This document shows, one piece after another, positions 48,692 to 59,231 of a stretch of 64,000 nucleotides of DNA. The stretch covers positions 1,167,619 through 1,231,618 of the forward strand of contig NW_019773514.1 in assembly GCF_001039355.2 (NCBI RefSeq), read 5' to 3'. Both the position numbers and the translations under genes were made by a program. Positions within the stretch are counted from its first letter, which is position 1. Each line of letters opens with the position of its first letter. The DNA comes from Lingula anatina. Its lineage: Eukaryota; Brachiopoda; Lingulata; Lingulida; Lingulidae. The notes under the pieces are model-generated. The model ran no database searches, was not told the origin of the DNA, and saw only the letters and a program-made list of their open reading frames with translations.

Positions 48692-48874
48692 GAGAATAAA
48701 GTTGATACACTATGGAAAAGTGCTCTCGCCATGGTGATGGACCATTGGGAGCTAGTATAGAAAGACAAGGAACCGAACTAATTAGTCTGTTCTCTCCATT
48801 TTAATTAAAAAAGTTCCTACAGCTGTTTTGGCCTGGAGGGGCACAAACAGATCAAAATACAAAATTGCTGACCG
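48045..48874 (-). pseudogene. Fused block A: exon-like block joined to a membrane-protein-like exon
   Basis: After AATGGGTTTCTGG the sequence leaves the block consensus and enters ~300 bp that, on the minus strand after TTTAACAG, reads VEDYYCLSDTEEENDS, KINMCIFKEGS, WLSWITMPPDLVSLVYAFSI. An in-frame TGA interrupts it after QFIN. Hydrophobic stretches suggest membrane spans; an XK-related origin is only a guess. (TA)n and a 3' tail shared with 50.8-51.0 kb follow. Confidence 0.4.
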
Positions 48875-48875
48875 N

Positions 48876-50180
48876 AATATATTTGGGCAAAATGAAAATT
48901 ACATTGAAAAGACTAGCAAATTCAATGACTTAAAATAGTTAAACGCTAATAATTTTGTCAAATCTTGTCCAATATTTCTGAAATTTGTGCAAATAAAGCT
49001 TAATAACAATAAAAATCTGTGATAATCTGATCAGTTGACTGTATCTAATGAAAAGTGTTTTTAATGACAATATATTTGAGAAAACTGAAAATTACATTGA
49101 TAAGACTGGAAAATCGTAGGACTTAAAATAGTTAAATGTTAATAATTTTGTCAAATCTTGTCCAATGTTTCTGAAATTAGTACAAATGATGCTTAACAAC
49201 AATAAAAATCTGTGATAATCTGATCAGTTGACTGTATTTAATGAAAAGTGTTTTTGAGGACAATATATTTCGGACAACTAAAAAATTGCATTCAAAAGAC
49301 TGGGAAATTGCAGGCCTTAAAATAGTTAAACGCTAATAATTTTGTCAAAAATGTTCCAATATTTCTGAAATTTGTACAAATGATTTTTAACAACAATAAA
49401 AATCTGTGATAAGCTGATCAGTTGACTGTATCTAAGGAAAAGTGTTGATGAGGACAATATATTTCCGACAACTATAAAATTACATTGAAAAGACTGGGAA
49501 ATTGCAGGCCTTTAAATAGTTAAACGCTAATAATTTTGTCAAAAATGGTCCAATATTTCTGAAATCTGTACAAAAGATTTTTAACAACAAGAAAAATCTC
49601 TGATAAGCTGATCAGTTGTCTGTGTTTTTTGGTAATGGTAAAGTTAATGGGAAATTGATCATCAGAAGAGTGAGAATTAACCGAAACAAATATTTCAATA
49701 TTGCAATGTATTATTTACTCTGAAAGAAAACAGCAAATGTGAGGATTTGAGGTTGTTTGTGTTGGAAGTTGCAAGTTACCTAAACTGTCATCTGGAAAAC
49801 AATATATACCATAAATGACTTCTCCTTAATACCAATGCCAGATGCAGATTACTCCTTACAATGGGATTCTGGAAGGGGTTGTTGTTATCACAATATCTGA
49901 CAATGTCCTAAATCCTGCTAAATATCATGCACTGTACACATGGATAAGACATAGTGCTGCTCTTGGTGCTGTCTTTCACTGCCTGCTTTTTCATGGTAAG
50001 GGTACTCTGGAAAAAGAACAATATAACTGAAAGAACTGAAAATTACATTGAAAAGACTGGCAAATTCAATGACTTAAAATAGTTAAATGTTAATAATTTT
50101 GTCAAATCTTTTTCACTGTTTCTGATATTTGTACAAATTAAGGTTAACAACACTTGTAATCTGTGATAAGCTGATCAGTT
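48876..50180. repeat. Satellite block between the two fused copies
   Basis: Several 193 bp units follow the N at 48875, then an exon-like block at ~49615-50010. Confidence 0.9.
49842..50030 (+). other. Exon-like block copy 8, 62-codon open frame
   Basis: Close to consensus with GILEG and LNPAKYHAL changes. The donor-like CATGGTAAGG is kept. Confidence 0.3.
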
Positions 50181-50774
50181 GTCTGTGTATTTTTTCAAGT
50201 GTCAAGTTCATTGGAAATTGATAATCAGAAGAGTGAGAATTAACGAAAACAAATGTTTCAATATTGCAAGGTACTATTTTCTCTCTCAAAAAAAAAAAAA
50301 AATACAGCAAATGTGATTTGGGTTTGTTTGTGTAGGAGGTTGCAAATTACCTATAACTGTCATCTGAAAAATAATATATGTACCCATAGAACACTTTTCC
50401 TTACTACCAATGTCAGATGCAGATTACTCCTTACAATGGGTTTCTGGGTTAAATGGACAACGTTAAAGAATGAACCAATCAAAAATATAGAAAAAGCATA
50501 TACCAATGACACAAGATTGAGAGGCATGGTGATCCATGACAGCCAACCTGCTGAGAGTGGGTGGCACTCTATGTTGATTATTATATCCGAATTGATAAAC
50601 TGTATCATTATTTTATGCTCTTTGTCTAAACATCTGACTGCTTCGCTGCCTTCTTTGAAAATGCACATATTTATTTTTGGTTTCTTTGAATTTTGCAATC
50701 TTTGAGAGTCATTTTCCTCCTGTGTCAGACAGGCAATAATAGTCCTCTACTATCTGTTAAACAGAATTGATCAT

Positions 50775-50830
<56 letters not shown>

Positions 50831-51010
50831 GAGAATAAAGTTGATACACTATGGAAAAGTGCTCTTGCCATGGTGACGGACCATTGGGAGCTAGTATAGA
50901 AAGACAAGGAACCGAACAAATAAGTCTGTTCTCTCCATTTTAATTTAAAAAGTTCCTACAGCTGTTTCGGCCCGGAGCGGCACAAACAGATCACAATACA
51001 AAATTGCTGA
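50180..51010 (-). pseudogene. Fused block B, near-copy of 48045-48874
   Basis: Over 95% like fused block A by eye. Here QFINSD is intact and 112 codons are open from 50698 to 50360 (WLSWITMPLNLVSLVYAFSI, then GSFFNVVHLTQKPIV), but a 2-nt deletion upstream breaks the SDTEEEN part. The two copies are thus broken at different places. Confidence 0.4.
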
Positions 51011-51370
51011 AAGGCTGTAATTAAGCAGCATTACAGATTCAAAAATTCACTAAAATATGTTAAGACCCAGAAAACAATGTGATCTACATGAGAAGATTTG
51101 ATAAATGAAGTTCATGTTGTTATCTAAAAATCTTGAAAATTATTCTGGAGTCATTGTGTTCCATTGTGGCAGTATAGTCCCGTGCCTCCTAGTACAGTGT
51201 AGTNGCTTCACTTCAGATGTCTCAGCCTGAACTCACTGATTAAGTTTGCCGAAAGAATCTATAACAGAACCATCTTAGAAAAGTGTCCTGGTGGAAGATG
51301 ACACTTAGTGTACAGAACATTTGATGAAAATTCGGCTTTTCGGCATCACCCTTTGCCTGATACGCCATAC

Positions 51371-51510
51371 TTGTAAACATTGTTTAGTATATAGATGGCG
51401 ATGTGCAAGAGGTGAGACTTTGGATTTGTAATGGACTGCAGCCAGTATCAGCAACAGGTTCACCGCCTGCTTTCTAAGAAACTCGTGGAAGAAGGGAGAG
51501 GGTTCTGGCA
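51371..51510 (-). CDS. Candidate orphan exon, unidentified
   Basis: Between the acceptor TTCTGTTGCAG and the donor GTATGG, 46 codons are open and coding-like (PEPSPFFHEFLRKQAVNLLL, then AAVHYKSKVSPLAHRHLY). I do not recognise it and see no partner exon. It lies just upstream of the CBM20 gene on the opposite strand. Confidence 0.35.
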
Positions 51511-51604
51511 CTGCAACAGAAATTACCAGGGTCCAGGCATTGTGTTATATATTGTGATTTGTATTTAGCAGAAAGACTCGAGGTCGAGAGCTTCAACGAA
51601 GCGT

Positions 51605-51675
51605 CAATCTGATTGGTTGAAAGTTATGGAAACAATACATGAGCCGTCCAATGAAATTCCTTTATACAATAATTT
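51605..51675 (+). promoter_or_regulatory. Probable CBM20-gene promoter
   Basis: An inverted CCAAT box (GATTGGTTG, ~51611), a forward CCAATG (~51648) and TTTATACAAT (~51661) lie within 110 bp before the first ATG. The order fits a promoter, but the start site is unknown. Confidence 0.35.
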
Positions 51676-51709
51676 TTTATTGTTTTGTAAACAACAAAGC
51701 AAATAGACA

Positions 51710-52078
51710 ATGTCTGCACAGTCACTGGTAAGTTTTACTTTTTATTCCAAACTGAAACCCTGTATCAAGTATAAAGTAAGCGCACATAGCGCCTTTTTAC
51801 AGTGTTGTTCATGGTTTTTAAATGATTATTAACATTCTTCATGAAATTCTTTAAAATTTCTTGTCACACAACGTTTTGATGATCATTCTTCATGTCTTGT
51901 AATGGTGCAAATGTTTTTTTTTTATACAAAAACTATCAAATGAAGATACAGAAATCTATGATTTGTATCTTGTTTAACTAAGATTTCATTTATTAATATA
52001 TTTTAATATATTTTAAAATTGCAGATGACAGCTGATATGGAGATTGAAATAAACCAAAAAGAACAGTGTGTTTGTAAG

Positions 52079-52114
<36 letters not shown>

Positions 52115-54933
52115 CTGTATATGTTTCGTTAAATGGGTTGGCAATTCATTACAGTGGGCCTAAAACAACTAATAAATTTCTTTGTAATTTGAAAGTAAGA
52201 TATCCCATTCTTTATTTACTTTAAATAAGTGGTCAACTTAAATATTTGTAGTGAAAATATCAAAAAGATATATTGATAGGTTTTCTTTCTATTTTACATT
52301 TTATTTTGAACAGCCAAGGCCAATGTCAGAATAATTCTGACAAAATCTGTTGAAAGCAAAAGTGGTGGGCAGGGGAACTGCCCTTGGAGGCTGGGACACC
52401 CAGCGTGGCATTAAAATGTCAAGGACCACCAACATGGGTGTCCCGTCTCTAAGGGCAGAGTTTCTCCTGCCAAAGGGCTCAAAAATGGAATGGAAATTCA
52501 TTAAGCCACAAAATGTAAGTATTATATCCTTTTAAAGAAGTAATAATTCAAGGTAAAAAATGATTTTCTTTGAAATTGAAAAAGAAAATTTAAAGTCAAA
52601 CGTTTTTAAAGTATTTATTTATATCTTCATTCATTTCTTTAGTGTATTTGATTTATCAGTTATTGTATATATTTATAAACATTTTGTTTTTCATTTTAGA
52701 CATTAAGATATCATCAAATTGTTTATTTATTCATTCATCATTCATTCAGCCTTACCACCCTGGGTCTGGCTGGACATGGGAGCCTGAACCCTTTAGGAAC
52801 AGGTGCCTCCAGGTGACCACCAAGGACAGCATGGAAGTGACCTGTACTTGGAGAGAACTGGACATGGAAATAAAAGGTGCTTAATTGATCTTATTATTCT
52901 ATTTGATATAACCAATGGAAATAAAAGGTGAATTAAACTTTTTATTTTGTTATGTATATCTATGGAAAAAAAGATTATTTGATCTTATAATCCTATGAAA
53001 TATTACCTATGGAATAAAATGATGAAATGGTCCTTTAATTCTGTCAACTACATTTTAGACTATATTTTAATCTATGTAATAATTTGTGAATGACAAATAA
53101 ATGTGACATCTTATTCCAGAGTGGAACTACATGTACGAGCCTGAAGTCCACACCAGTGGTAAGTGAATTGTATTATATAATTGTATTGCTCTATTCAAGA
53201 CAAAAATTCAGCAGATTTAGCAATCAACTTGGTGCATTTTTTAATCTACTAGCAAGGATTAATGAATAAAATTATTTATTGACAACAACACCCTGAATCT
53301 GAGGGTGCAAGTCTGGACTTTCAGTGTAATGAATTTGAAGACCTAGCTAATATACACTAACTGAATGGAAACTCTCGCTGAATACAATCAGATTAACAGG
53401 CTAACACCTTCCCTTTTGTCTCCAACATCCAGAATCACCAGGTTTACTGTATTCTACTCAATGCCATGATGTATTTGATATGTTAAGTTTAGACAAAACA
53501 AATACATGTATTGTGTTTCCTTAGATTTCAATTCAATTCTCATGTTTCAGCTGATACCAACAGAGTAACAATTGTAAAGAATCCTAACACTAAAGGGATA
53601 GATAAGACTGGAATCTCAGTAAAATAATTATGACACACATGAACATGCACACTATGTTGCACAGTATGTCTGCTCTTTTAACAGACTTAAGTAGAAACTT
53701 TATCTTCAGAAAAATTAATGTGCTTGCTGAACATGCTTACCCTAGGTTCTAGATTCCGGTATTGCCAGCTCGATCTTGATTTCATATATAACCCATGTCG
53801 CAAAAGTGACTCCAAGGTATATTAAATATTAAACAAACTAACTTTCACGTTGCTCTGACACTCAGAGTAAACATGCTTGGTATTCCTTTAAATTCAATTC
53901 TGTTCTTTCAGGCGACACCAAAGAAGAGAACAATGTAGCAATTGTTAAGACCCTAAGTGTTGAGGAGCTAGGTAAGGCTGGAATCTCAGTAGAATAATTT
54001 TAATATACTTATGAAACATGTGTGCACACACACATACACTAACAAACCCACATACACACACACATACACACCTTCATTACACACTGCAAGCATGCTACTC
54101 AAGCTTACTTTGGTCTTTAGTATACTTAAGAAATTTTATTTATTTTTAAATCAATTAAATCTTTGAATGTCTCTTCAACAAATTGTGATACGTACTGAAT
54201 CCTATTTGAACATGCACAGATATAGAAGTTTTTATTTGATTTAATTTTTTCTTTAGCCGATAACAAAGACACAAAGAGTGTGTCAAATGCTGAGGGCATC
54301 AAAGAAAAAGGTAAGACAGTAAGGGCATTTTAACAGGAATTCATTTAACAAACTTAACAAGTGTAAACACACACAGATGGACTTTAGGGTAGAGATTCTC
54401 ATGCTCAAACAGTTAAAATTCACTGTTCAGTGATTTAAATCTTTGAACGTGTCTTTGACTAAGTAAAATAATGTATTGAATTCTTGTTGTTGACATGTAT
54501 GGGATGTTTAATTTGTTTTCCTGTATTTCTTCAGTCAGTATCAATGACACAGCAACTGTGACAGAGGACGTGAAGGAGAGAGGTAAGACAGCAGGGTCAA
54601 TAGAATAAGGATTTATCACACTGATGGAATGTGATTGTGCACACCCACACACAAACTGCATTTTGATGTGTAAGGCCTTAATTAAAGTTAAATACTTGTC
54701 CAATTTGTTTATTTTTATTAATTGTAATTTTTTTCAGTATATGGTGCACTGTCCGCTTATTGAAGGTTATATATTATTGCATATCAGCTAAGATCTAATA
54801 TCCGTTTATTAGATCTTAGATATCAGTAAGTAATATTGTGTCATATATTTCAGCTCCCAAAGACCGCTGCCCATCTAGGTGGAGATTTATAAATCTTTTC
54901 ACGTCTTGCTTCAGACGAAGAACAAGAACATAA
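51710..54933 (+). CDS. CBM20 starch/glycogen-binding protein (STBD1-like), nine exons, frameshifted
   Basis: Exons: 51710-51727, 52025-52073, 52314-52514, 52750-52876, 53120-53158, 53912-53971, 54257-54310, 54535-54582, 54854-54933. Exons 3-4 encode the CBM20 fold: VRIILTKSVESK, then VVGRGTALGGWDTQRG, FLLPKGSKMEWKF and WEPEPFRNRCL, ending CTWRELDMEIK. This matches the STBD1 order (LGRW, FLP, EWKF, WEE.NR). CBM20 binds alpha-glucans, so a glycogen-tethering role is likely. Exons 5-8 are short, 48 nt or less to 60 nt, and every junction from exon 4 on is phase 1; they encode a hydrophilic linker. Exon 9 ends in a basic tail (SCFRRRTRT). There is one extra A in the AAAA run at 52358-52361; without it all nine exons read through. 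It may be a sequencing error or a real null allele. Confidence 0.82.
52081..52112. repeat. (GT)n microsatellite
   Basis: Directly follows the exon 2 donor of the CBM20 gene. Confidence 0.95.
53551..53601 (+). pseudogene. Dead duplicated exon of the CBM20 gene (donor GT to AT)
   Basis: After TTTCAG, 51 nt encode DTNRVTIVKNPNTKGI, parallel to exon 6 (DTKEENNVAIVKTLSVEEL). The phase is again 1-1, and the intron context AAGACTGGAATCTCAG matches that after exon 6. The donor reads ATAAGA instead of GTAAGG, so it is probably skipped. Confidence 0.65.
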
Positions 54934-55319
54934 ATGGTTATTATTATGTTTTGTTGTTGTTGTTTTTGTTAATTAAATCTAATTACTCCAGATATTCAGA
55001 AAATTTGACATCATTTTAAAAAAGAACAGATTCATTACACAGTCTCAAGGAAGTTCTTTCGTTTGTTTCCTTGTTTTGATAGCAGCATAACTAAGTGAAC
55101 TTCACTATGTCAAACAGCTGGTAAAACCTGTACAGTAATTATATGATAGCAGCTGGGAGCTACTGGTTATAGAGTTACTGTCAACATCTTTTTATAGCTA
55201 ATAACTAAATTATATTTTAATATTTTCATTTTTTATTTTTCAGGAATTTCAGTGCAGAACTCTAATTGCATCTGTAGCAGTCAGTTAAAAAGCTTCAAAG
55301 GACATCCTCTTAATTTTAC

Positions 55320-55325
55320 AATAAA
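55320..55325 (+). terminator. AATAAA poly(A) signal of the CBM20 gene
   Basis: First good hexamer after the stop at 54933, followed by T-rich sequence. Confidence 0.55.
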
Positions 55326-55339
55326 ATATTAATTTTTTG

Positions 55340-56300
55340 TAATCAAATGTGTTTTGTTTTTCTTTCTTTTCTTAATTGATGGTAGCATTGGGGAGGGGTG
55401 ATCACAGTTCATGGGAAATAAAATCATTAATTCAAAAACCACAGTAAACAAAACTTTATGCATATCTCACTGACAATGTGAGTTGAAAATCCTGAATAAT
55501 ACTTGGTTTCACAAAGGGCAAAGAATAAAAAGGCATATTTACAAGTCGTAAGAATGAGGGATGTGCTTCAAGGACCACCCTATAGAGTGGACATTTCACG
55601 CATCTCAGGGAAATAAAAAGTGGCTTTCATGGGTAACACAAATACCCAATGGGACTCTTTAAATTAAAAAGTTTAAAAAAGCATAATATAGCACTTTTTG
55701 TTTTAAGGCATTTGAAACATAAGGCACTTGACTTTTATCTACAATAAATGAAATACACCAACATTTGATTTCTGATTCAAGTTCATCTCCAATTTTGAAA
55801 TTAAATTCTTTTTAAAAAATTGTTTTATTAAATAGAAATAAACTACACATTGCACAAACATTTAACTAAACTCAAATACATACGTAAGCACTCATATTCA
55901 CATACCCTGCTATACAGCTGAATAACAGATAACTACACTTTCGTTTTTATATTCATGTATGTTCATGTTTAATTAAAACAGATGAAGTAAGGTTATAATA
56001 AAATGCAAATAATTAGTAACAAATACACAAAGGATCTCATCCGCTTGATGTGTATTTTCTTTAAAATGTATATTGCATAGCATAAAATATAACATAACAT
56101 TGTGTAACATGAAAGACAATGGAGGAAACAAAATTAAGTATGTGGATCCCACCCATCCAGCAAGTACTTTTTACACAGCAATAGCACTAGTACATTTGTA
56201 CTCTTCAGACTTTTAAATGCAGTTAATGATTTTTTAAGTAAGATTTCTCTGATCCCACTTACTGCTGAGTTTTATGTCACTTTGAGAATAAAAACATGTC
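55340..56300. other. AT-rich intergenic, nothing recognised
   Basis: No frame or repeat that I can support. Confidence 0.4.
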
Positions 56301-56303
56301 TTA

Positions 56304-56834
56304 GAGCGCATTCTCAACGAATTAAGCCAGGCTTTACAAAGCCGGTGACCTAAAAATGGCGGACGTACATGAAAGAAAAACCGCCTAATCTTTTAATAGT
56401 CTCTCCGTCTCCCCATACGTCGTCCCTGCGGGGTACAGTAATTAAATCGCGTCTCCGTTCGCCATGCGGAAGCTACCTGAGAAATATTAAGTGCGCATGC
56501 TCATCAGTTAAAGCATGGCGGCTGAAGGCGATCGAAGGAAAAAAGCTCTTCTGTTCTATTATCTTTGAAAACAGAGACGAAAAAGGAATAATTTGGCCCG
56601 TAGAGCAGCAATGAATCGACTATCTACGGAGATAATATCACCAGAGATATTCACGGAAATATTAATGTTCGGAGCCGAGATTTAATTACTGTACCCCGCA
56701 GGGACGACGTGTGGGGAGGCGTGTGAGAGGCGGAGAGACTATTAAAAGATTAGGCGGTTTTTCTTTCATGTACGTCCGCCATTTTTAGGTCACCGGCTTT
56801 GTAAAGCCTGGCTTAATTCGTTGAGAATGCGCTC
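56304..56834. mobile_element. PIF/Harbinger-type MITE, 531 bp, TTA target duplication
   Basis: Long inverted arms of ~145 bp are almost perfect (end GAGCGCATTCTCAACGAATT), with TTA at 56301-56303 and 56835-56837. The middle contains MAAEGDRRKKALLFYYL from an ATG at ~56515, then a frame break and RKRNNLARRAAMNRL. This resembles the start of a Harbinger transposase, so the element looks like an internal-deletion derivative. Confidence 0.85.
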
Positions 56835-57251
56835 TTAGTTCTACTGGTCAAGATTTGCATTTGATGAAGTACATCAGATTTGTCCTTGCTGTCATGCTGA
56901 TAGGAAGGTGGTTTCCTAGGTTTCTCTTCTGTCCATGAATCTGGAAATATGTTACAATATTCCTTCAGAAGATATCCATCGTTTTAATTCATCAATATGT
57001 TTCTTAATAAAGATTATCATTATACTTTGAAAAAAAAAATAAATAAATAAATAAATAAATAAACCCAACTGCAGGAATCATTTGTAAATAAGTAAGAAAA
57101 CCTGCATCTTTTTCATACTGCCCAATGCAAATCCTGATATATGCCTTTAACTGTTCTGATAAATAGATAAATAAATAAATAAATCTTACAGGGAGTAGTT
57201 TTACCTTAGCTGTCAGCTGTGGTACCATATGGTCTGGAGTTTGTTTGTTAC

Positions 57252-57379
57252 CCTGATCTCCATGACAACAGGTCCAGATGATCGTCTGCAAAAACATCAA
57301 AGATGGCGTCCAGAGCCTCAGCAACCACCCACAATGTCTGGTCCTTGGTTACTACTTCCACAAGAAATGAGCCAAAATT
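57252..57379 (-). CDS. HEATR3: HEATR3 (Syo1-like) exon, isolated
   Basis: Acceptor CCCTTCAG, donor GTAACA. The 42 codons read [13 protein letters not shown], then [20 protein letters not shown], which fits the last HEAT-repeat region of HEATR3 (LWV..EALD.LFDVFAD). HEATR3 carries uL18/uL5 to the nucleus for 5S RNP assembly. The remaining exons are not recognised in the window. Confidence 0.6.
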
Positions 57380-58252
57380 CTGAAGGGAAAAACAACTCAA
57401 CAGCAAAACTGGCAAATATACAGACACCAAACAGCAACCAAAATTTTTACAACATTAGTAAAAGAATTTTAAAAATTCTAAAAGCAATCAAAGTGTTCAC
57501 CTTAACAACAGATAAAAGAAGTAAATGTTTTTTACTCTTCACAAGCTCTGTTGGTTTTATGATCATCAGTACACACTTTCATGTCAGAAAGCTTTCAGTA
57601 TTTTAAGTTGCTGTCAACTGGACACAACAGTTCATTTAACACTGGTACTATGAGTAAACCATGAAGTTAACCATACATAAAGGCTGATATGGCCAGAGAA
57701 AAAAGATAACATTTATCTACACTGTACCTTTATTTTTAGACTAAACAAACAGGACTTAAATTTGTAAGTAAAGTTAAACCGAAAAAAGGATTTTAAATTA
57801 GCAGTTATAAGGTAGACAACAGATGTGATGAACAAGGATAACATTGAAAACTGTGATCAAAACACAGATACATTCAATGCCTGTAACATGTTCAGACATT
57901 TAACAAATAATTTCAAAGAAAATGATTCAATGGCAACTCATCAAGAATTATAACTCAAAAGTTGTAAAATTCTTTGAAGAAATCAGAAAATTTCATCTCA
58001 ACAGGTCTATCTATAAAAGAAGTAAAGATTTTTCATTGTTACAAATATTATTGTTTGATTGGTTTCCAAACACTGTATAATATTATTTAATGTAATGAGA
58101 GATAGAGATAGCCATTAGTACCTGAACTTTTAGACAGTACCAGTACGTAGCAAATTCAATGACTACATCCCTAAGAAAAATAAACAACATAACGTACATG
58201 TACTAGTACATATCTGGGGTAACTTGTAGGTGTGTTTCCATCTCTGTCTTAC

Positions 58253-58313
58253 TGGTTTGATGGTTCACTGATATTACAGCAATTTTCAACAAGTGTGTCC
58301 ATGGTACTCTCAC
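58253..58313 (-). CDS. Candidate exon upstream of the HEATR3 exon
   Basis: Acceptor TTTGTCTTTCAG, donor GTAAGA, 61 nt encoding ESTMDTLVENCCNISEPSN. Its exit phase does not match the HEATR3 exon directly, so another exon would be needed between them. Confidence 0.3.
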
Positions 58314-58546
58314 CTGAAAGACAAATGTTAACATCATCATAAGTTGAGAGGAATAAATTATGTTTGAAACAGAAAAGCTGACAAAAATTCAGTCACCTAA
58401 CAGTGAAAAAATTTTCTAAATGCACTCACATTAAAAAAAGTCTATTCTTGCTCCTTTTTGAAAGTAACATGGTGGAGTTAATGAATAAAGTTTTAATACC
58501 TATAACTGAACTAAAATTATTATAAATTTCTTAACCTGAACATGCC

Positions 58547-58687
58547 CAGTAGCCAGGGGGTGTGGGGGTCCCTTTTTGCTGAGAAAATGTTCCACCTGAC
58601 TAAAATTTTATTTAAGTACACAAAGATTTCATGGTACAAGGTCCATTTTTCAGAAAAAGAACCCCCTTTTGAAACTGCTGGCTGCTG
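58547..58687. mobile_element. Short inverted-repeat element (hAT-like ends)
   Basis: CAGTAGCCAG on the left and CTGGCTGCTG on the right form imperfect inverted ends around 141 bp with GGGG/CCCC runs. Confidence 0.4.
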
Positions 58688-59231
58688 AAGGGTTTCACAA
58701 ATTGAATTAATTGAATGACTTTTCACATCATGTACAGAACCAGCCTGACATGTGTGACAAATACAAACTAACTGATAAAATCACTTCTTGTCTTTTAACT
58801 AGCTAGATGTAGCTTGATGGTGTCATGTTACATGTTTACAAATGCTTAGTGAAGTAATAACAGATATTTATATGCAATGGGTTGTGCAGATAACATCTTT
58901 AAATTATGGCATCTGAAGTATTGGAAAGAAATGACTTCAACCAATCAGATATGTCCACTGTAACCAGCAGTTAACATCATCCAATAGAATGCCTGCATTA
59001 AAGATTTTAAACAGGGGGTTGCTAATACAACTTTATGCATTGCTCAGTACAAAAACTGGGTGCATTGGTAATGTTAACAACAAGTTCATACAGAATCCAA
59101 ATGGATATTCTTATGGTGAGAGTTGAATTGTGAATTCAATTTCAGTATTGGAAAGGACATATCAAGCCTCAATAAGTCCTAGCACCTTATCCAAGTGACC
59201 ACCAGTTAAGTTCTTACAGCATTCAGTAAAA

